Part shown: positions 1 to 9,155 of the stretch, piece by piece | Numbering within the stretch: the stretch's first letter is position 1 | How the letters are laid out: every line of letters starts with the position of its first letter | Assembly (NCBI RefSeq): GCF_000403785.1 | Contig: NZ_APHJ01000019.1 | Location: 62,001-126,000, forward strand | Reading direction: 5' to 3' | DNA length: 64,000 nt | DNA from: Gillisia sp. CAL575 | GTDB lineage: Bacteria > Bacteroidota > Bacteroidia > Flavobacteriales > Flavobacteriaceae | Notes under the pieces: generated by a model | What the model saw: only the letters and a program-made list of their open reading frames with translations | What the model was told of the DNA's origin: nothing | The model's database searches: none | Translations under genes and position numbers: made by a program

Positions 1-3
1 CAA

Positions 4-474
4 TTAGAATCTATAACCTAGCTTCAAATTCCCATAAGGTATTACTTTAGAAGCTACTGATGGGCCTAGATCTATGCCTAAATTGAAACCATTTTTCCCG
101 AAATAACTGATTCCTATTGGGTGATATCCCATAAAAACACCTGTTTTATCGCTAGTACCCCAAACATCATATGGTTCAGTGAAAATAAAAGATGTGGATA
201 AGCCAACATGAAATAAGACTTTAGATTCTTTAATGTTCCAGGGATAATACTTAAAACCTGCGCCAACACTTGGGATACCCGCACCTATTTCTATACTCAC
301 TTTTTCTGATACAATTCGGTCATAGGTGATTCCAAGTAATGGAGTGCTACCTAAAAAATTAAAAGAAATAGCATTCCTACGCATTTCTTCTATACTTGAA
401 GTTCTTTCCTGAGCTATGCTCGAAAATGAAATAAGGAAAAACGCAAAAATAAGAAGAAAATTATTTTTGGACAT
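4..474 (-). CDS. Small predicted outer-membrane beta-barrel protein
   Basis: The protein has 156 residues and begins with a Sec signal peptide (charged start, hydrophobic stretch, SSIAQ cleavage region near residue 21). The rest is alternating polar and hydrophobic stretches rich in Gly, Tyr and Phe, and it ends in an aromatic Tyr-Arg-Phe, as expected of a small 8-strand outer-membrane barrel. No enzyme motif is visible. It lies about 100 nt downstream of the secreted nuclease on the same strand, so the two could be co-transcribed. The family is not recognised; the outer-membrane location is an inference from composition and the C-terminal Phe. Confidence 0.55.
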   Translation of the reverse strand: MSKNNFLLIFAFFLISFSSIAQERTSSIEEMRRNAISFNFLGSTPLLGITYDRIVSEKVSIEIGAGIPSVGAGFKYYPWNIKESKVLFHVGLSTSFIFTEPYDVWGTSDKTGVFMGYHPIGISYFGKNGFNLGIDLGPSVASKVIPYGNLKLGYRF

Positions 475-572
475 AATAATTGAGAATTCCTATATGGGAA
501 TTCTTTAGCAAGATATGTTAAAGGCCTTAATAAAATTAACAATATTCATAAAATCTGTTAAATATTTTAAGA

Positions 573-1649
573 TTATTGCTCACTAACCAAATAGACAAAA
601 ACGGGAAAATGATCTGAATAGCCACCAGTGTATCCGCTATAATCATAACTTCTAAATGGATAACCACGAAACTGTCCATTTAAAGTAATTAGATAATGTG
701 AATTAAAAATTCCAGCTTGATAAAATTGAAGTCCGCTACGACTACCTAATAAAGATTCAGAAACCAGTATCTGGTCAAATAGATTCCAGCTATCTCTATA
801 TGCTAAAGATCCTTTTCCTTGCTTTGCTAGATTTTCCATAGGATTGAACATTTCTTGAGCTACTATGGTTTCCCGATTATTGCTCGTTTTTAAAACCTTT
901 TTAAAGCTCTTATTGAATGGATCGTCATTAAAATCACCCATTGTGATGATCTTAGCATAAGGGTCTTTTTTGTATAGAGAATCTATAATCTGTTTGTTTA
1001 AATGTGCAGCTTTCTCTCTTCTATAATTTGTTTTTGCCTCACCTCCACTTCGTGATGGCCAATGATTCACAATTATATTAATGGCTTCTCCATTTAACTT
1101 CCCAGAAACTACCAACTGGTCTCTTGTAAATACTCTTTTTGTAGGATCTTCTATTTCATAAAGCATCAATCTTCTAGACTGAGAATCGTCTAGAGTGAAT
1201 AAGGATCTTTGATATAATAGTGCTACATCTACGCCACGCCGATCTGGAGAATCGTAATGAATTATTTGATAATTAAATTTCTCTAAAAGAGGATGACTTA
1301 CAAGATCTTCAAGTACTTGTAAGTTTTCAATTTCACATAATCCTATGATCGCAGGGGCGGTTTTAGTATTGTCTAGACCAATTTCAGAAATCACTCTGGC
1401 AATGTTCTTTATTTTATCCTGATATTTTTCTAGAGTCCAAACATCTTTTCCTAGAGGTGTTCTATCATCATCAAAGGTTAAAGGATCATCTTCAGTATCA
1501 AAAAGGTTTTCGACATTGTAAAATGCTATTGTATTTATGTTATAATCTTTTCTTTCTTGGCCCAAGGAAATATGTGTAATTAATAAAGCTATAATTAGAG
1601 TAATTATAAGCATTCTCAGATTTATACAATTATAAGGAATCTGTTTCAT
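573..1649 (-). CDS. Secreted endonuclease/exonuclease/phosphatase family protein
   Basis: This is an EEP-superfamily phosphodiesterase (DNase I-like fold). Visible motifs are an N-terminal N-V-E-N-L-F-D block near residue 45, G-L-C-E-I-E-N near 103 (metal-binding Glu), N-H-W-P-S-R near 195, G-D-F-N-D near 237 and S-D-H-F-P-V near 344 (catalytic Asp-His). A hydrophobic stretch at residues 13-30 ending in a Gly-Gln cleavage region is a signal peptide, so it acts outside the cytoplasm. Met13 (position 1613) is a plausible alternative start that puts the signal peptide at the terminus. It is divergent from a TonB receptor and DUF5689 lipoprotein, a grouping familiar in flavobacteria that suggests breakdown of nucleic acid or another phosphodiester. 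The substrate is not determined. Confidence 0.85.
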   Translation of the reverse strand: MKQIPYNCINLRMLIITLIIALLITHISLGQERKDYNINTIAFYNVENLFDTEDDPLTFDDDRTPLGKDVWTLEKYQDKIKNIARVISEIGLDNTKTAPAIIGLCEIENLQVLEDLVSHPLLEKFNYQIIHYDSPDRRGVDVALLYQRSLFTLDDSQSRRLMLYEIEDPTKRVFTRDQLVVSGKLNGEAINIIVNHWPSRSGGEAKTNYRREKAAHLNKQIIDSLYKKDPYAKIITMGDFNDDPFNKSFKKVLKTSNNRETIVAQEMFNPMENLAKQGKGSLAYRDSWNLFDQILVSESLLGSRSGLQFYQAGIFNSHYLITLNGQFRGYPFRSYDYSGYTGGYSDHFPVFVYLVSEQ

Positions 1650-1744
1650 TAATTTTAAAAGTTAAATTATAAGTGAATTTACATTTTTTATTAGCTTGAA
1701 TTAATTAAAAGACTATCTTAATTGCTGAAATTGAGTGATTTATA

Positions 1745-4555
1745 ATGAAAAGCACAAAGCTTTTATTATTTCTGATGCTTCTCGGCATCCTCAAGATTTC
1801 TGCTCAAAACACCGCCCTTACAGGTTCCGTAGTGGACGCCTTGTCTAATGATCCTATTGCAGGGGCTCGCCTGAAATTGGAGGGAACTGCGTATATTAAG
1901 GTTTCAAGTCCAGATGGTAGTTTTTCCTTTGATGACAGTTCTTTAGAATCTGCCGCTTACATCTTGGAAGTTTCAAAACCCGGATATACGGTTATGAGAA
2001 TTCCAATAAATCTAATCAGCGGTCAGCTTAAACAGTTAGGTCAAATTCCAATTCAACTAGATCTTATGAAAGAACAAATTCAGTTGGCAACCATTAGTTT
2101 GTCAGAATCTGAATTAAGTGAAGATCAAGGAGGAACAGATAATATTGCGGGATTACTTCATGCTTCTAGAGATGTTTTTCTTAATGCTGCCGCATTCGAT
2201 TTTAGTAGCACATTTTTTAAGCCTAGAGGATTAGGTAGTGAATATGGGACGGTTTCTATTAATGGCTTAGAGATGAATAAATTCTTCGATGGAAAACCAC
2301 AATGGAGTAATTGGGGTGGACTAAATGACCTTCAACGAAATCAGATTTTCGCAAAAGGATTGCTACCTGGTGAAACTACATTTGGCGGACTAGCAGGAAA
2401 CACCAATATTTTAATGAGGGCATCACAATATAGTAGAAATGCGAAAGTGTCTTATGCTGCTGCAAACAGAAGTTATAAGGGGAGGATTATGGCGACTTAT
2501 AGCTCGGGAGAAAAACCTGGTGGCTGGTGGTATGCTTTAGGTCTCGCAAGGAGATTCGCCAGTGAGGCTTATATAGATGGAACTTTGTATGATGCAAACT
2601 CTTTTTTTATTTCCATAGAGAAAAAGTTGAATAATATTCATAGTATAAATTTCACTGGATTTTATACTCCGAATAGTCGGGGGAAATCCTCTGCAAACAC
2701 TCAAGAGGTTTTTAACTTAAATGGCAGAAAGTATAATTCCTTCTGGGGGTTTCAAGATGGCGAGATTAGAAATAGCAGGATTAAGGAAGTAAGAGAGCCC
2801 ATTTTGATGCTGAATCATTTTTGGAAGCTTTCAGAGAAAATAAAGTTAAATAATAATATCGCTTATCAATTTGGTTCCACAGGAAGCAGTCATTTCGATT
2901 TTGGTGGTACTCGGCTAGTAAATCAGAGTGATGAACAGCAAAGTTTTATTGGTGGAGGCAGTAATCCAGATCCTTCATATTATCAAAAATTGCCCAGTTA
3001 TTTTTTAAGATTTTCTGATAATCAGAATTATGAAGCGGCTTATCGTGCTCAACGAGAGTTTCAAACTAATGGGCAAATAGATTGGCTGGATTTATATAAA
3101 GCTAATGCTTCATCTTTAATTAATGGCGGAAATGCAACTTATGTGATTGCTGAAGATAAGGTGCAAGATAAATTGTTTAGTGCGAATTCAATTTTAACGG
3201 CAAGTATTAATTCTTCATTATTAATAAACGCTAAGCTTAAATTTTCTCACTTAGACAGTGAAAACTTTTCAGAAGTAAAAGACCTTTTAGGAGGAACAGG
3301 ATATCTAGATGTAGATTTCTTTTCTCAGGGTGATAGAGCCCAAAGTGATCTTTTAAATCCAAATAGAATTGCTCGGTTAGAAGAAAGATTTAAATATAAC
3401 TTTAAGTGGAAAGCAACTTCTGCGGATGCATTTATTAATGCAATTATTAGAACCCAAAAGTGGGATTCTTACGCTGCGCTCAATTTATCTCAAACAAATT
3501 ATCAACGCGAGGGCCTGTATAAAAACGGGAATTTTCCTGATAATTCTTTAGGAGATAGTGAAGCTTTAGAATTCACAGATTATGGTGTAAAAGCTGGAAC
3601 CGTATGGAAAATTACAGGGAGACATTTGTTGGAGCTTAATGCTGCCTATTTAACAAAAGCTCCTGCTCTTAAAAACTCATTCTCTAACTCTAGACAAAAT
3701 AATAATGTGGTAGATGGAATAAAAAGCGAACATATTTATTCTGCTGATGGGAGCTATATCTACCGGAGTTCCTTTTTGAAAGCTAGGCTAACGGGATATT
3801 TCACCCAGATAAATGATGCTACAGAAATATCATTTTATTATGCAGATGGTCTTTCTGGATTGGGAAGAAACAGTACAACAGCTTTTGTGCAGGAAGTTTT
3901 AACGGGGATAGACAAACAGCATTTTGGACTTGAAATGGGAGCGGAGGTACAAATTACATCCACTTTAAAGTTAAAGACTGCAATAGCGGTTGGGCAATTT
4001 ATTTATAACAACAATCCAGACTTAAAGCTTACTTCCGACGATTTTATAGAAGCTCAGGATTATGGAGAATCAAAGTTAAAAAATTATAGAATTGCCGGAG
4101 GTCCGCAACGAGTTGGGCAAATTGGTTTTGAATATCGCGATCCAAATTACTGGTGGTTTGGGACAAGCCTCAACTATTTTTCTCATGCTTTTGCAGATGT
4201 TAGTCCGCTTGCGAGAACTGCCAATTTCGCTACAGATTCTGACGGCATGCCGCTTTTGAATTATGATGAGAATATCGCTCGAGACTTATTGAAACAAGAG
4301 CAATTTGATGATTACTTTTTACTGAATGCGGTGGGTGGGAAATCTTGGAGAATAAAGGATTATTACATCGGATTTTTTATGAGCATTAATAATATTTTGG
4401 ATGAATTATATAAAACTGGAGGTTTTGAGCAATCCCGAAACGCAAATTTTAGAACCCTAAATTCAGATAGGGAAAGGGAACAACCGGTATTTGGATCTAA
4501 GTATTGGTATGGAACAGGCGCTTCCTATTATGGAAATGTATATATAAGATTTTAA
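1745..4555 (+). CDS. TonB-dependent outer-membrane receptor
   Basis: The 936-residue protein has a signal peptide (about residues 1-20, ending SAQ), a carboxypeptidase-like regulatory beta-sandwich at roughly 22-110, a plug domain at about 130-240 and a long beta barrel that ends in Tyr-Ile-Arg-Phe. It is an energy-dependent importer of a large or scarce substrate across the outer membrane. No SusD homologue sits beside it, so it is not a standard SusCD pair. The partner 15 nt downstream is a DUF5689 lipoprotein that probably sits on the cell surface. The substrate cannot be read from the sequence; the neighbouring secreted nuclease suggests a nucleic-acid product or phosphate ester, which is inference. 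Confidence 0.88.
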   Translation: MKSTKLLLFLMLLGILKISAQNTALTGSVVDALSNDPIAGARLKLEGTAYIKVSSPDGSFSFDDSSLESAAYILEVSKPGYTVMRIPINLISGQLKQLGQIPIQLDLMKEQIQLATISLSESELSEDQGGTDNIAGLLHASRDVFLNAAAFDFSSTFFKPRGLGSEYGTVSINGLEMNKFFDGKPQWSNWGGLNDLQRNQIFAKGLLPGETTFGGLAGNTNILMRASQYSRNAKVSYAAANRSYKGRIMATYSSGEKPGGWWYALGLARRFASEAYIDGTLYDANSFFISIEKKLNNIHSINFTGFYTPNSRGKSSANTQEVFNLNGRKYNSFWGFQDGEIRNSRIKEVREPILMLNHFWKLSEKIKLNNNIAYQFGSTGSSHFDFGGTRLVNQSDEQQSFIGGGSNPDPSYYQKLPSYFLRFSDNQNYEAAYRAQREFQTNGQIDWLDLYKANASSLINGGNATYVIAEDKVQDKLFSANSILTASINSSLLINAKLKFSHLDSENFSEVKDLLGGTGYLDVDFFSQGDRAQSDLLNPNRIARLEERFKYNFKWKATSADAFINAIIRTQKWDSYAALNLSQTNYQREGLYKNGNFPDNSLGDSEALEFTDYGVKAGTVWKITGRHLLELNAAYLTKAPALKNSFSNSRQNNNVVDGIKSEHIYSADGSYIYRSSFLKARLTGYFTQINDATEISFYYADGLSGLGRNSTTAFVQEVLTGIDKQHFGLEMGAEVQITSTLKLKTAIAVGQFIYNNNPDLKLTSDDFIEAQDYGESKLKNYRIAGGPQRVGQIGFEYRDPNYWWFGTSLNYFSHAFADVSPLARTANFATDSDGMPLLNYDENIARDLLKQEQFDDYFLLNAVGGKSWRIKDYYIGFFMSINNILDELYKTGGFEQSRNANFRTLNSDREREQPVFGSKYWYGTGASYYGNVYIRF

Positions 4556-4570
4556 AATTTAAACAGAAAG

Positions 4571-5968
4571 ATGATGAAGAGAAAGAAAATTTTTAACTGT
4601 GTAAGTCTATTAATCATAGTTTTATTAGGCAATTCTTGTGTAAAAACTGATGATTTTGAAGTGCCAGTTATCAACGAAGTCGCTGACACCTTTGATGAGA
4701 ACCTAACAAGTATTTCTGCGATCAAGGGAAATTATAATCCTCAAACCGCTGCTATTTATACATTTAAAAATACAGAAACAATTATCGAAGGTTTTGTAAT
4801 TTCTAGTGATGAAGCTGGCAATTTTTATAAAAAAATAGTAATTCAAGATAAGGCTACAAACCCTACTTCTGGCATTCAGATTTTAGTAGATGAGACTTCT
4901 TTATTTGACACTTATGAGTTTGGTAGAAAGGTCTATATAAAATTGGAAGGTCTAAGCCTGTGGTTCAATAATGGAGTGTTTCAATTAGGAATTCAAAATA
5001 GAGGAGATGTAGTAGCGATTCCACAATCATTAATAGACGAGCATATTATTAGATCTTCCATTACTTCAGAAATTGAACCTATAAGTCTGGATATTTTAGA
5101 TTTCTCTGAAGAATACAGGAATCTTTATATTCGTTTAGAAAATATTCAATTCAACAAAAACTTAGTTAGGGAAGACCAACGATTTACATTTGCGGCTGAG
5201 GTGACAGATAGGTTTGACGGAGAACGGCAAATAGAGAGCTGTGAGACAGGAAGCGCAAGTTTCTTAAGTACAAGCACCTTTTCAGATTTTAAATCCCTGT
5301 TGCTGCCTCAGTTTTCTGGAAGCATAGAAGGAGTTTTAAGTCGTAATTTTTATAATGATCATTTTGTTATGATTTTGAATTCTCCTGAAAATCTCCAATT
5401 TGCAGAGGATTCCAGATGTGATCCTAATTATTTGAACTGTGGAAACAATGAAACATTAGGTCCAAAAGTTTTATTTGAAGAGAATTTTGTAGGCATAAGC
5501 AATGAGAATCTTCTTGACGGAAGAGGCTGGACAAATATAAATGTTAATGGAGGAAACGAAAGATTTGAAGATGGAATTCTGAATAGCGATCGATATATTA
5601 GAATTTCTGCATATGGTACTTCTGAAAATCCTATGGAGGCTTGGTTAATTACTCCTGGAATTAATTTGAATTCCACCACAGCTGAAGTTTTGAGTTTTGA
5701 TATGAAAGCCTCCTATGATAACGGAATTTTTCTTTCAGTTTTAATCACCAACAGTTTTACAGGAAATCTGCTAACCACAGAGTGGCAATTGCTAGATGCT
5801 AATATTCCGGTTGGGCCAAGCAATCAATTTGGCACTGCTTTTAGAAATTCTCAAATAGACATTTCTTGTTTGGAAGGAACTATTAATGTGGCCTTTAAAT
5901 ACCTAGGTGCCGCACCAGATAAAACAACGACTTACGATATTGATAATATTCGGATAACAGGAAATTGA
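4571..5968 (+). CDS. DUF5689 / choice-of-anchor J surface lipoprotein
   Basis: A lipoprotein signal peptide ends at Cys23 (L-G-N-S-C). Residues about 40-255 fit DUF5689, an OB-fold-like domain often found with extracellular nucleases in Bacteroidota. Residues about 295-465 look like a choice-of-anchor J beta-sandwich (an F-E-E-N-F start, W-L-I-T-P-G, and an ending on Y-D-I-D-N-I-R-I). The gene follows the TonB receptor by 15 nt and is surely co-transcribed. The likely role is a surface binding partner of the receptor, in place of SusD. There is no catalytic motif. Domain names are from memory of the families; ligand and topology are inferred. Confidence 0.78.
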   Translation: MMKRKKIFNCVSLLIIVLLGNSCVKTDDFEVPVINEVADTFDENLTSISAIKGNYNPQTAAIYTFKNTETIIEGFVISSDEAGNFYKKIVIQDKATNPTSGIQILVDETSLFDTYEFGRKVYIKLEGLSLWFNNGVFQLGIQNRGDVVAIPQSLIDEHIIRSSITSEIEPISLDILDFSEEYRNLYIRLENIQFNKNLVREDQRFTFAAEVTDRFDGERQIESCETGSASFLSTSTFSDFKSLLLPQFSGSIEGVLSRNFYNDHFVMILNSPENLQFAEDSRCDPNYLNCGNNETLGPKVLFEENFVGISNENLLDGRGWTNINVNGGNERFEDGILNSDRYIRISAYGTSENPMEAWLITPGINLNSTTAEVLSFDMKASYDNGIFLSVLITNSFTGNLLTTEWQLLDANIPVGPSNQFGTAFRNSQIDISCLEGTINVAFKYLGAAPDKTTTYDIDNIRITGN

Positions 5969-6292
5969 CATCAGGTCTTAATTCTAATGATTTCTCTTTA
6001 AATATTAAATTTAATTGTTAAAATTCAACCTAAATTTCTTTATTTGTTAATAGCTATCAAACAAGCTTGTAGCGGTCTATTTTAAAGGGCTTATCAAAAA
6101 AATATCAGTTTTTAGCCAAAATCTAAATCGTATAGACAATTGTTTGATTATTAATACTTTAATTATAATTTTTAACATAAATTTAAGAGTAATAAAAATG
6201 CTCTCTGTTAAAAACTTTGTTGAAAACGTTTGCTCATTTTCCAATGATAGTAAGGGCTAACAGCTTACATTTATAAAATGTTTTGAGACATT

Positions 6293-6320
6293 AAAAAAAC
6301 CGAAGCTGGCACTCCGGTTT
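6293..6320 (-). terminator. Rho-independent terminator candidate for hflX
   Basis: Arms 6297-6306 and 6311-6320 pair at 8 of 10 positions around a 4-nt loop. A run of seven A on the plus strand (6293-6299) becomes the U tract on the minus strand. It lies 260 nt past the hflX stop, so hflX may have a long 3' tail, or this ends a small RNA. Confidence 0.45.
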
Positions 6321-6419
6321 ATAATAATCTGAATTCTAACTAAATCTTAAAAAATGGAGACAACCATTTGTTTATTATTGATCTATATGATCATCAGAGA
6401 ATTGTAAAATTCTTATCAG

Positions 6420-6450
6420 AACCCGTTTACTGAAATAAGCGGGTTTTGTT
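6420..6450 (+). terminator. Terminator candidate, plus strand
   Basis: Arms AACCCGTTTA (6420-6429) and TAAGCGGGTT (6436-6445) pair along all ten positions with one G-U, followed by a T-rich TTGTTATT. It could end read-through from the receptor/DUF5689 operon or a small RNA. Confidence 0.5.
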
Positions 6451-6579
6451 ATTAATAATAGCAAATATATATAATATGAAATTTGATTAAAAACTTCTAA
6501 TAGAAATTAATTCAAATTTATAAACACAATTATCAACAACAACAACTAAAATTTAAATTCCAAAGTGAATAAATAAACC

Positions 6580-7809
6580 TTATTCCTCTTCTTGGTCTTC
6601 AGCAATTGTTTCGTATTCTGGATAAAGTAAGTTATTATAAGGGAATCTGGTAATATGAATTTCTCTTACAGTTTCATAAACTTTTTTTCTGAATTCTTCC
6701 ATATTATCTTTATTCAATGCTGAAATAAACAATACGTTATCACCCATTCTATTCATCCAGGTACGTCTCCATTCTTCTAGAGAATAGTGTTCCTCATTAT
6801 GTTCTGTAATAAGATCATCTTCTGCTATTTTTTCTTCAACAAAGGCATCTATCTTATTAAAAACCATGATCGTTGGTTTGTTATTACTCTTTATATCTGC
6901 CAATGTCTGATTTACAGATTCAATATGATCTTCGAAATTTGGATGGGAAATATCCACCACATGCAATAAAAGATCGGCTTCTCTCACTTCATCTAAAGTA
7001 GACTTAAAGGATTCTACTAATTGAGTTGGCAATTTTCTGATAAAACCTACCGTATCAGTTAGAAGAAAAGGCAAGTTCCGGATCACCACTTTTCTTACTG
7101 TAGTGTCTAGGGTTGCAAATAATTTATTTTCAGCAAAAACCTCACTTTTACTAATCACATTCATCAATGTAGATTTCCCCACATTCGTATAACCTACAAG
7201 CGCTACCCGAACCATCGCTCCGCGGTTTCCACGTTGTACACCCATTTGCTTATCAATGGTCTCCAATTTCTTTTTAAGCAAAGAAATTTTATCACGTACT
7301 ATACGTCTATCTGTTTCAATCTCTGTTTCTCCAGGACCACGCATTCCAATACCACCACGCTGACGTTCCAAGTGAGTCCACATCCCGGCTAGTCTTGGCA
7401 GTAAATATTGGTATTGCGCTAGCTCTACCTGAGTTCTTGAATTACTAGTTTGAGCTCTTTGTGCAAAGATGTCTAATATCAGATTCGTTCTATCCAGAAT
7501 CTTGCAATTAAGGATCTTTTCTATATTTTTTTGTTGTGCAGGAGAAAGTTCATCATCAAAAATGGCAGTTCCAACATTGTTAGCTTCAATAAAAACTCTA
7601 ACATCTTCAATCTTTCCGGTTCCAATAAATGTTTTTGGATTCGGTTTTTCCATTTTCTGAGTAAAGCGCTTTAAAACCTCACCACCGGCGGTATATGTTA
7701 GAAATTCAAGTTCATCTAAATATTCATTTAGTTTATCTTCACTTTGCTTCTGGGTAACAACTCCAATTAGCACAGTTTTCTCGTAAGTTAAATCAGTCTT
7801 TTCTATCAT
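6580..7809 (-). CDS. hflX: GTPase HflX (ribosome-splitting)
   Basis: HflX is a translational GTPase that binds the 50S subunit and rescues or splits stalled ribosomes under stress. The N-terminal HflX domain is followed by a glycine-rich segment (R-G-G-I-G-M-R-G-P-G-E-T-E) and the G domain, with P-loop G-Y-T-N-V-G-K-S-T near residue 205, D-T-V-G-F and N-K-I-D. An acidic tail ends the protein. I chose ATG at 7809 over an upstream GTG at 7827 because a consensus -7 element lies at 7815-7822, between the two. Length (409 residues) is normal. It stands alone, with its terminator candidate at 6293-6320. Confidence 0.93.
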   Translation of the reverse strand: MIEKTDLTYEKTVLIGVVTQKQSEDKLNEYLDELEFLTYTAGGEVLKRFTQKMEKPNPKTFIGTGKIEDVRVFIEANNVGTAIFDDELSPAQQKNIEKILNCKILDRTNLILDIFAQRAQTSNSRTQVELAQYQYLLPRLAGMWTHLERQRGGIGMRGPGETEIETDRRIVRDKISLLKKKLETIDKQMGVQRGNRGAMVRVALVGYTNVGKSTLMNVISKSEVFAENKLFATLDTTVRKVVIRNLPFLLTDTVGFIRKLPTQLVESFKSTLDEVREADLLLHVVDISHPNFEDHIESVNQTLADIKSNNKPTIMVFNKIDAFVEEKIAEDDLITEHNEEHYSLEEWRRTWMNRMGDNVLFISALNKDNMEEFRKKVYETVREIHITRFPYNNLLYPEYETIAEDQEEE

Positions 7810-7814
7810 AATCA

Positions 7815-7822
7815 CAAAGTTA
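7815..7822 (-). promoter_or_regulatory. Bacteroidota -7 promoter element of hflX
   Basis: On the minus strand the sequence reads TAACTTTG, a full match to TAnnTTTG, and ends only 5 nt before the hflX ATG. No clear -33 TTG is seen. If used, the mRNA would be leaderless or nearly so. Confidence 0.45.
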
Positions 7823-8153
7823 CACAATAGATTGTAATCGGAATCTTAGAGAAGATTATTCAACAAAAATTTAACTATATGATTTTTTTTAAGGCTTATG
7901 AATGTCCTGAGCTGATTGTAATACCGAATACAGTGAGGAATCTCATATAAGTAATTAATATTATTGAGATCCATTGATAGGCTTATAGTGATAAGATTAA
8001 AATGAAGTTAATTAGAGCTGTCATTCTGAAGGAAGCGAAGTGGACTGAAGAATCTCATTAAAGAAGAATCAATTTAATCAAATAAACACCCGAATCTTGG
8101 GCTTACATAAATAATACAATTTAGTTTAGTGGAAGTCTAAAACCATATTAAAC
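7823..8153. repeat. Gene-free spacer with degenerate REP-like repeats
   Basis: The spacer upstream of hflX holds no gene. A REP-like unit of the common flavobacterial type (TGTCATTCTGAAGG, then GAAG and GAATCTCAT) lies at 8018-8058. A decayed relative ending in GAGGAATCTCAT lies near 7902-7950. A further copy fragment (CACATTTCGACAGG and its mirror ATGTGAC) is at 8201-8225, past the terminator of the suf operon. Confidence 0.5.
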
Positions 8154-8184
8154 AAAAAAATCCAGAACATACAATGTTCCGGAT
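8154..8184 (-). terminator. Terminator of the suf operon
   Basis: Arms 8160-8170 and 8174-8184 pair at 10 of 11 positions with a 3-nt loop. Seven A on the plus strand (8154-8160) give a U tract on the minus strand. It lies about 60 nt past the DUF3078 stop. Confidence 0.7.
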
Positions 8185-8245
8185 CTTTAGATTATGAATT
8201 CACATTTCGACAGGCGCAATGTGACATATTTAGTTTGGATGTTTT

Positions 8246-9145
8246 CTAGAATTTATGATTGATTCCAAGTCCGAACACTTCTCTAATCTGAAAAGCACCT
8301 ACGGTATTATCATCATAAATTGCTTGGAAGATTATATTAGCAGAAAGATATTTGTTGATGCTCATATTTACATTCAGCAAATAATCTATATCTACATTTC
8401 CGGGTTTATCCAAATAATTGGAATATAAGTTCAGGCTGTGTTCTGCAGTTACATTTTCTAACAAGAACATTTTGGCTTGAACGCCAACAGAAGCACCAAA
8501 TTCAAATCTAGTAGATTTACCTTGGTCAACTCCAAAATAATCTCCATCTACATATTCTGGCATTGTGGTAAATTGATCATCAACAAAAATAAGCCTAGCC
8601 GTTGCGGGTGCCACATTTACACTTAAGTATTCATTGTATTTCCATAATAGTCCAGGTCCTGTTTGAAGGTATCCCGGAGACAGAAAATGTGTAGTTTCTG
8701 TTCTAATAGTTTGTCCAGTTTCTGCATCTTCACTAAACTCATACCCTTTGGTGAATTGAGATCTAAAATTAAGAAAGTAAGAATAGTACCATTTAGATTC
8801 TTGAATCTGTTTCCCTGCGATAGAGTTGAATTCTACTCTATCACTAGTTTTTCGGGCAAATTCATCATCCTTCAATTTAGTAAGACCATAATTGGCTAGA
8901 ATTCGGTTATCCCAAGTAAAACCGTCCATTCTATAGTTAAAATCGTAATTCAAGGTTAGGTTTCCAGAAATGCTAGAAGTTCCTCCGCCTGTCCATTCCT
9001 TATTGAAAGCAGATTGATTAAATAATAATTGGATGTTACCTTCTTTATTCCATCCATTAGGTGGAACTTCTGTTGCTATAGCATCTTGAGCGTGTACATT
9101 AGATGCAGAAATCAATACTAATAATGCAAGTAAAAATCTTTTCAT
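8246..9145 (-). CDS. DUF3078 domain outer-membrane protein
   Basis: The 299-residue protein has a signal peptide (residues 1-19, cleavage after VHA), then a DUF3078-like body starting with G-W-N-K-E-G and many beta-strand-like segments. It ends in Asn-His-Lys-Phe, typical of an outer-membrane barrel. The function of DUF3078 is unknown. It is the last gene of the suf gene run, 10 nt after DUF2480, and is followed by a strong terminator. Co-transcription with iron-sulfur genes is suggested by spacing only. Confidence 0.75.
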   Translation of the reverse strand: MKRFLLALLVLISASNVHAQDAIATEVPPNGWNKEGNIQLLFNQSAFNKEWTGGGTSSISGNLTLNYDFNYRMDGFTWDNRILANYGLTKLKDDEFARKTSDRVEFNSIAGKQIQESKWYYSYFLNFRSQFTKGYEFSEDAETGQTIRTETTHFLSPGYLQTGPGLLWKYNEYLSVNVAPATARLIFVDDQFTTMPEYVDGDYFGVDQGKSTRFEFGASVGVQAKMFLLENVTAEHSLNLYSNYLDKPGNVDIDYLLNVNMSINKYLSANIIFQAIYDDNTVGAFQIREVFGLGINHKF

Positions 9146-9155
9146 TCTATTAAGC

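Larger units (their letters stand above)
5969..6579. other. Gene-poor spacer with two outward hairpins
   Basis: This 611-nt stretch between the DUF5689 gene and the end of hflX has no convincing protein gene. It holds a minus-strand terminator-like hairpin (6293-6320) and a plus-strand one (6420-6450). Between them is a 17-codon reading frame at 6354-6407 of doubtful meaning. The rest (5969-6290) is AT-rich with stops in all frames. Confidence 0.6.

Noticed and set aside
5428-5679. 83-codon minus-strand frame inside the DUF5689 gene
   Set aside because: Antisense shadow of a good gene.
6354-6407. 17-codon reading frame
   Set aside because: Too short, no family resemblance, no start signals beyond the ATG; mentioned only as part of a possible small RNA.
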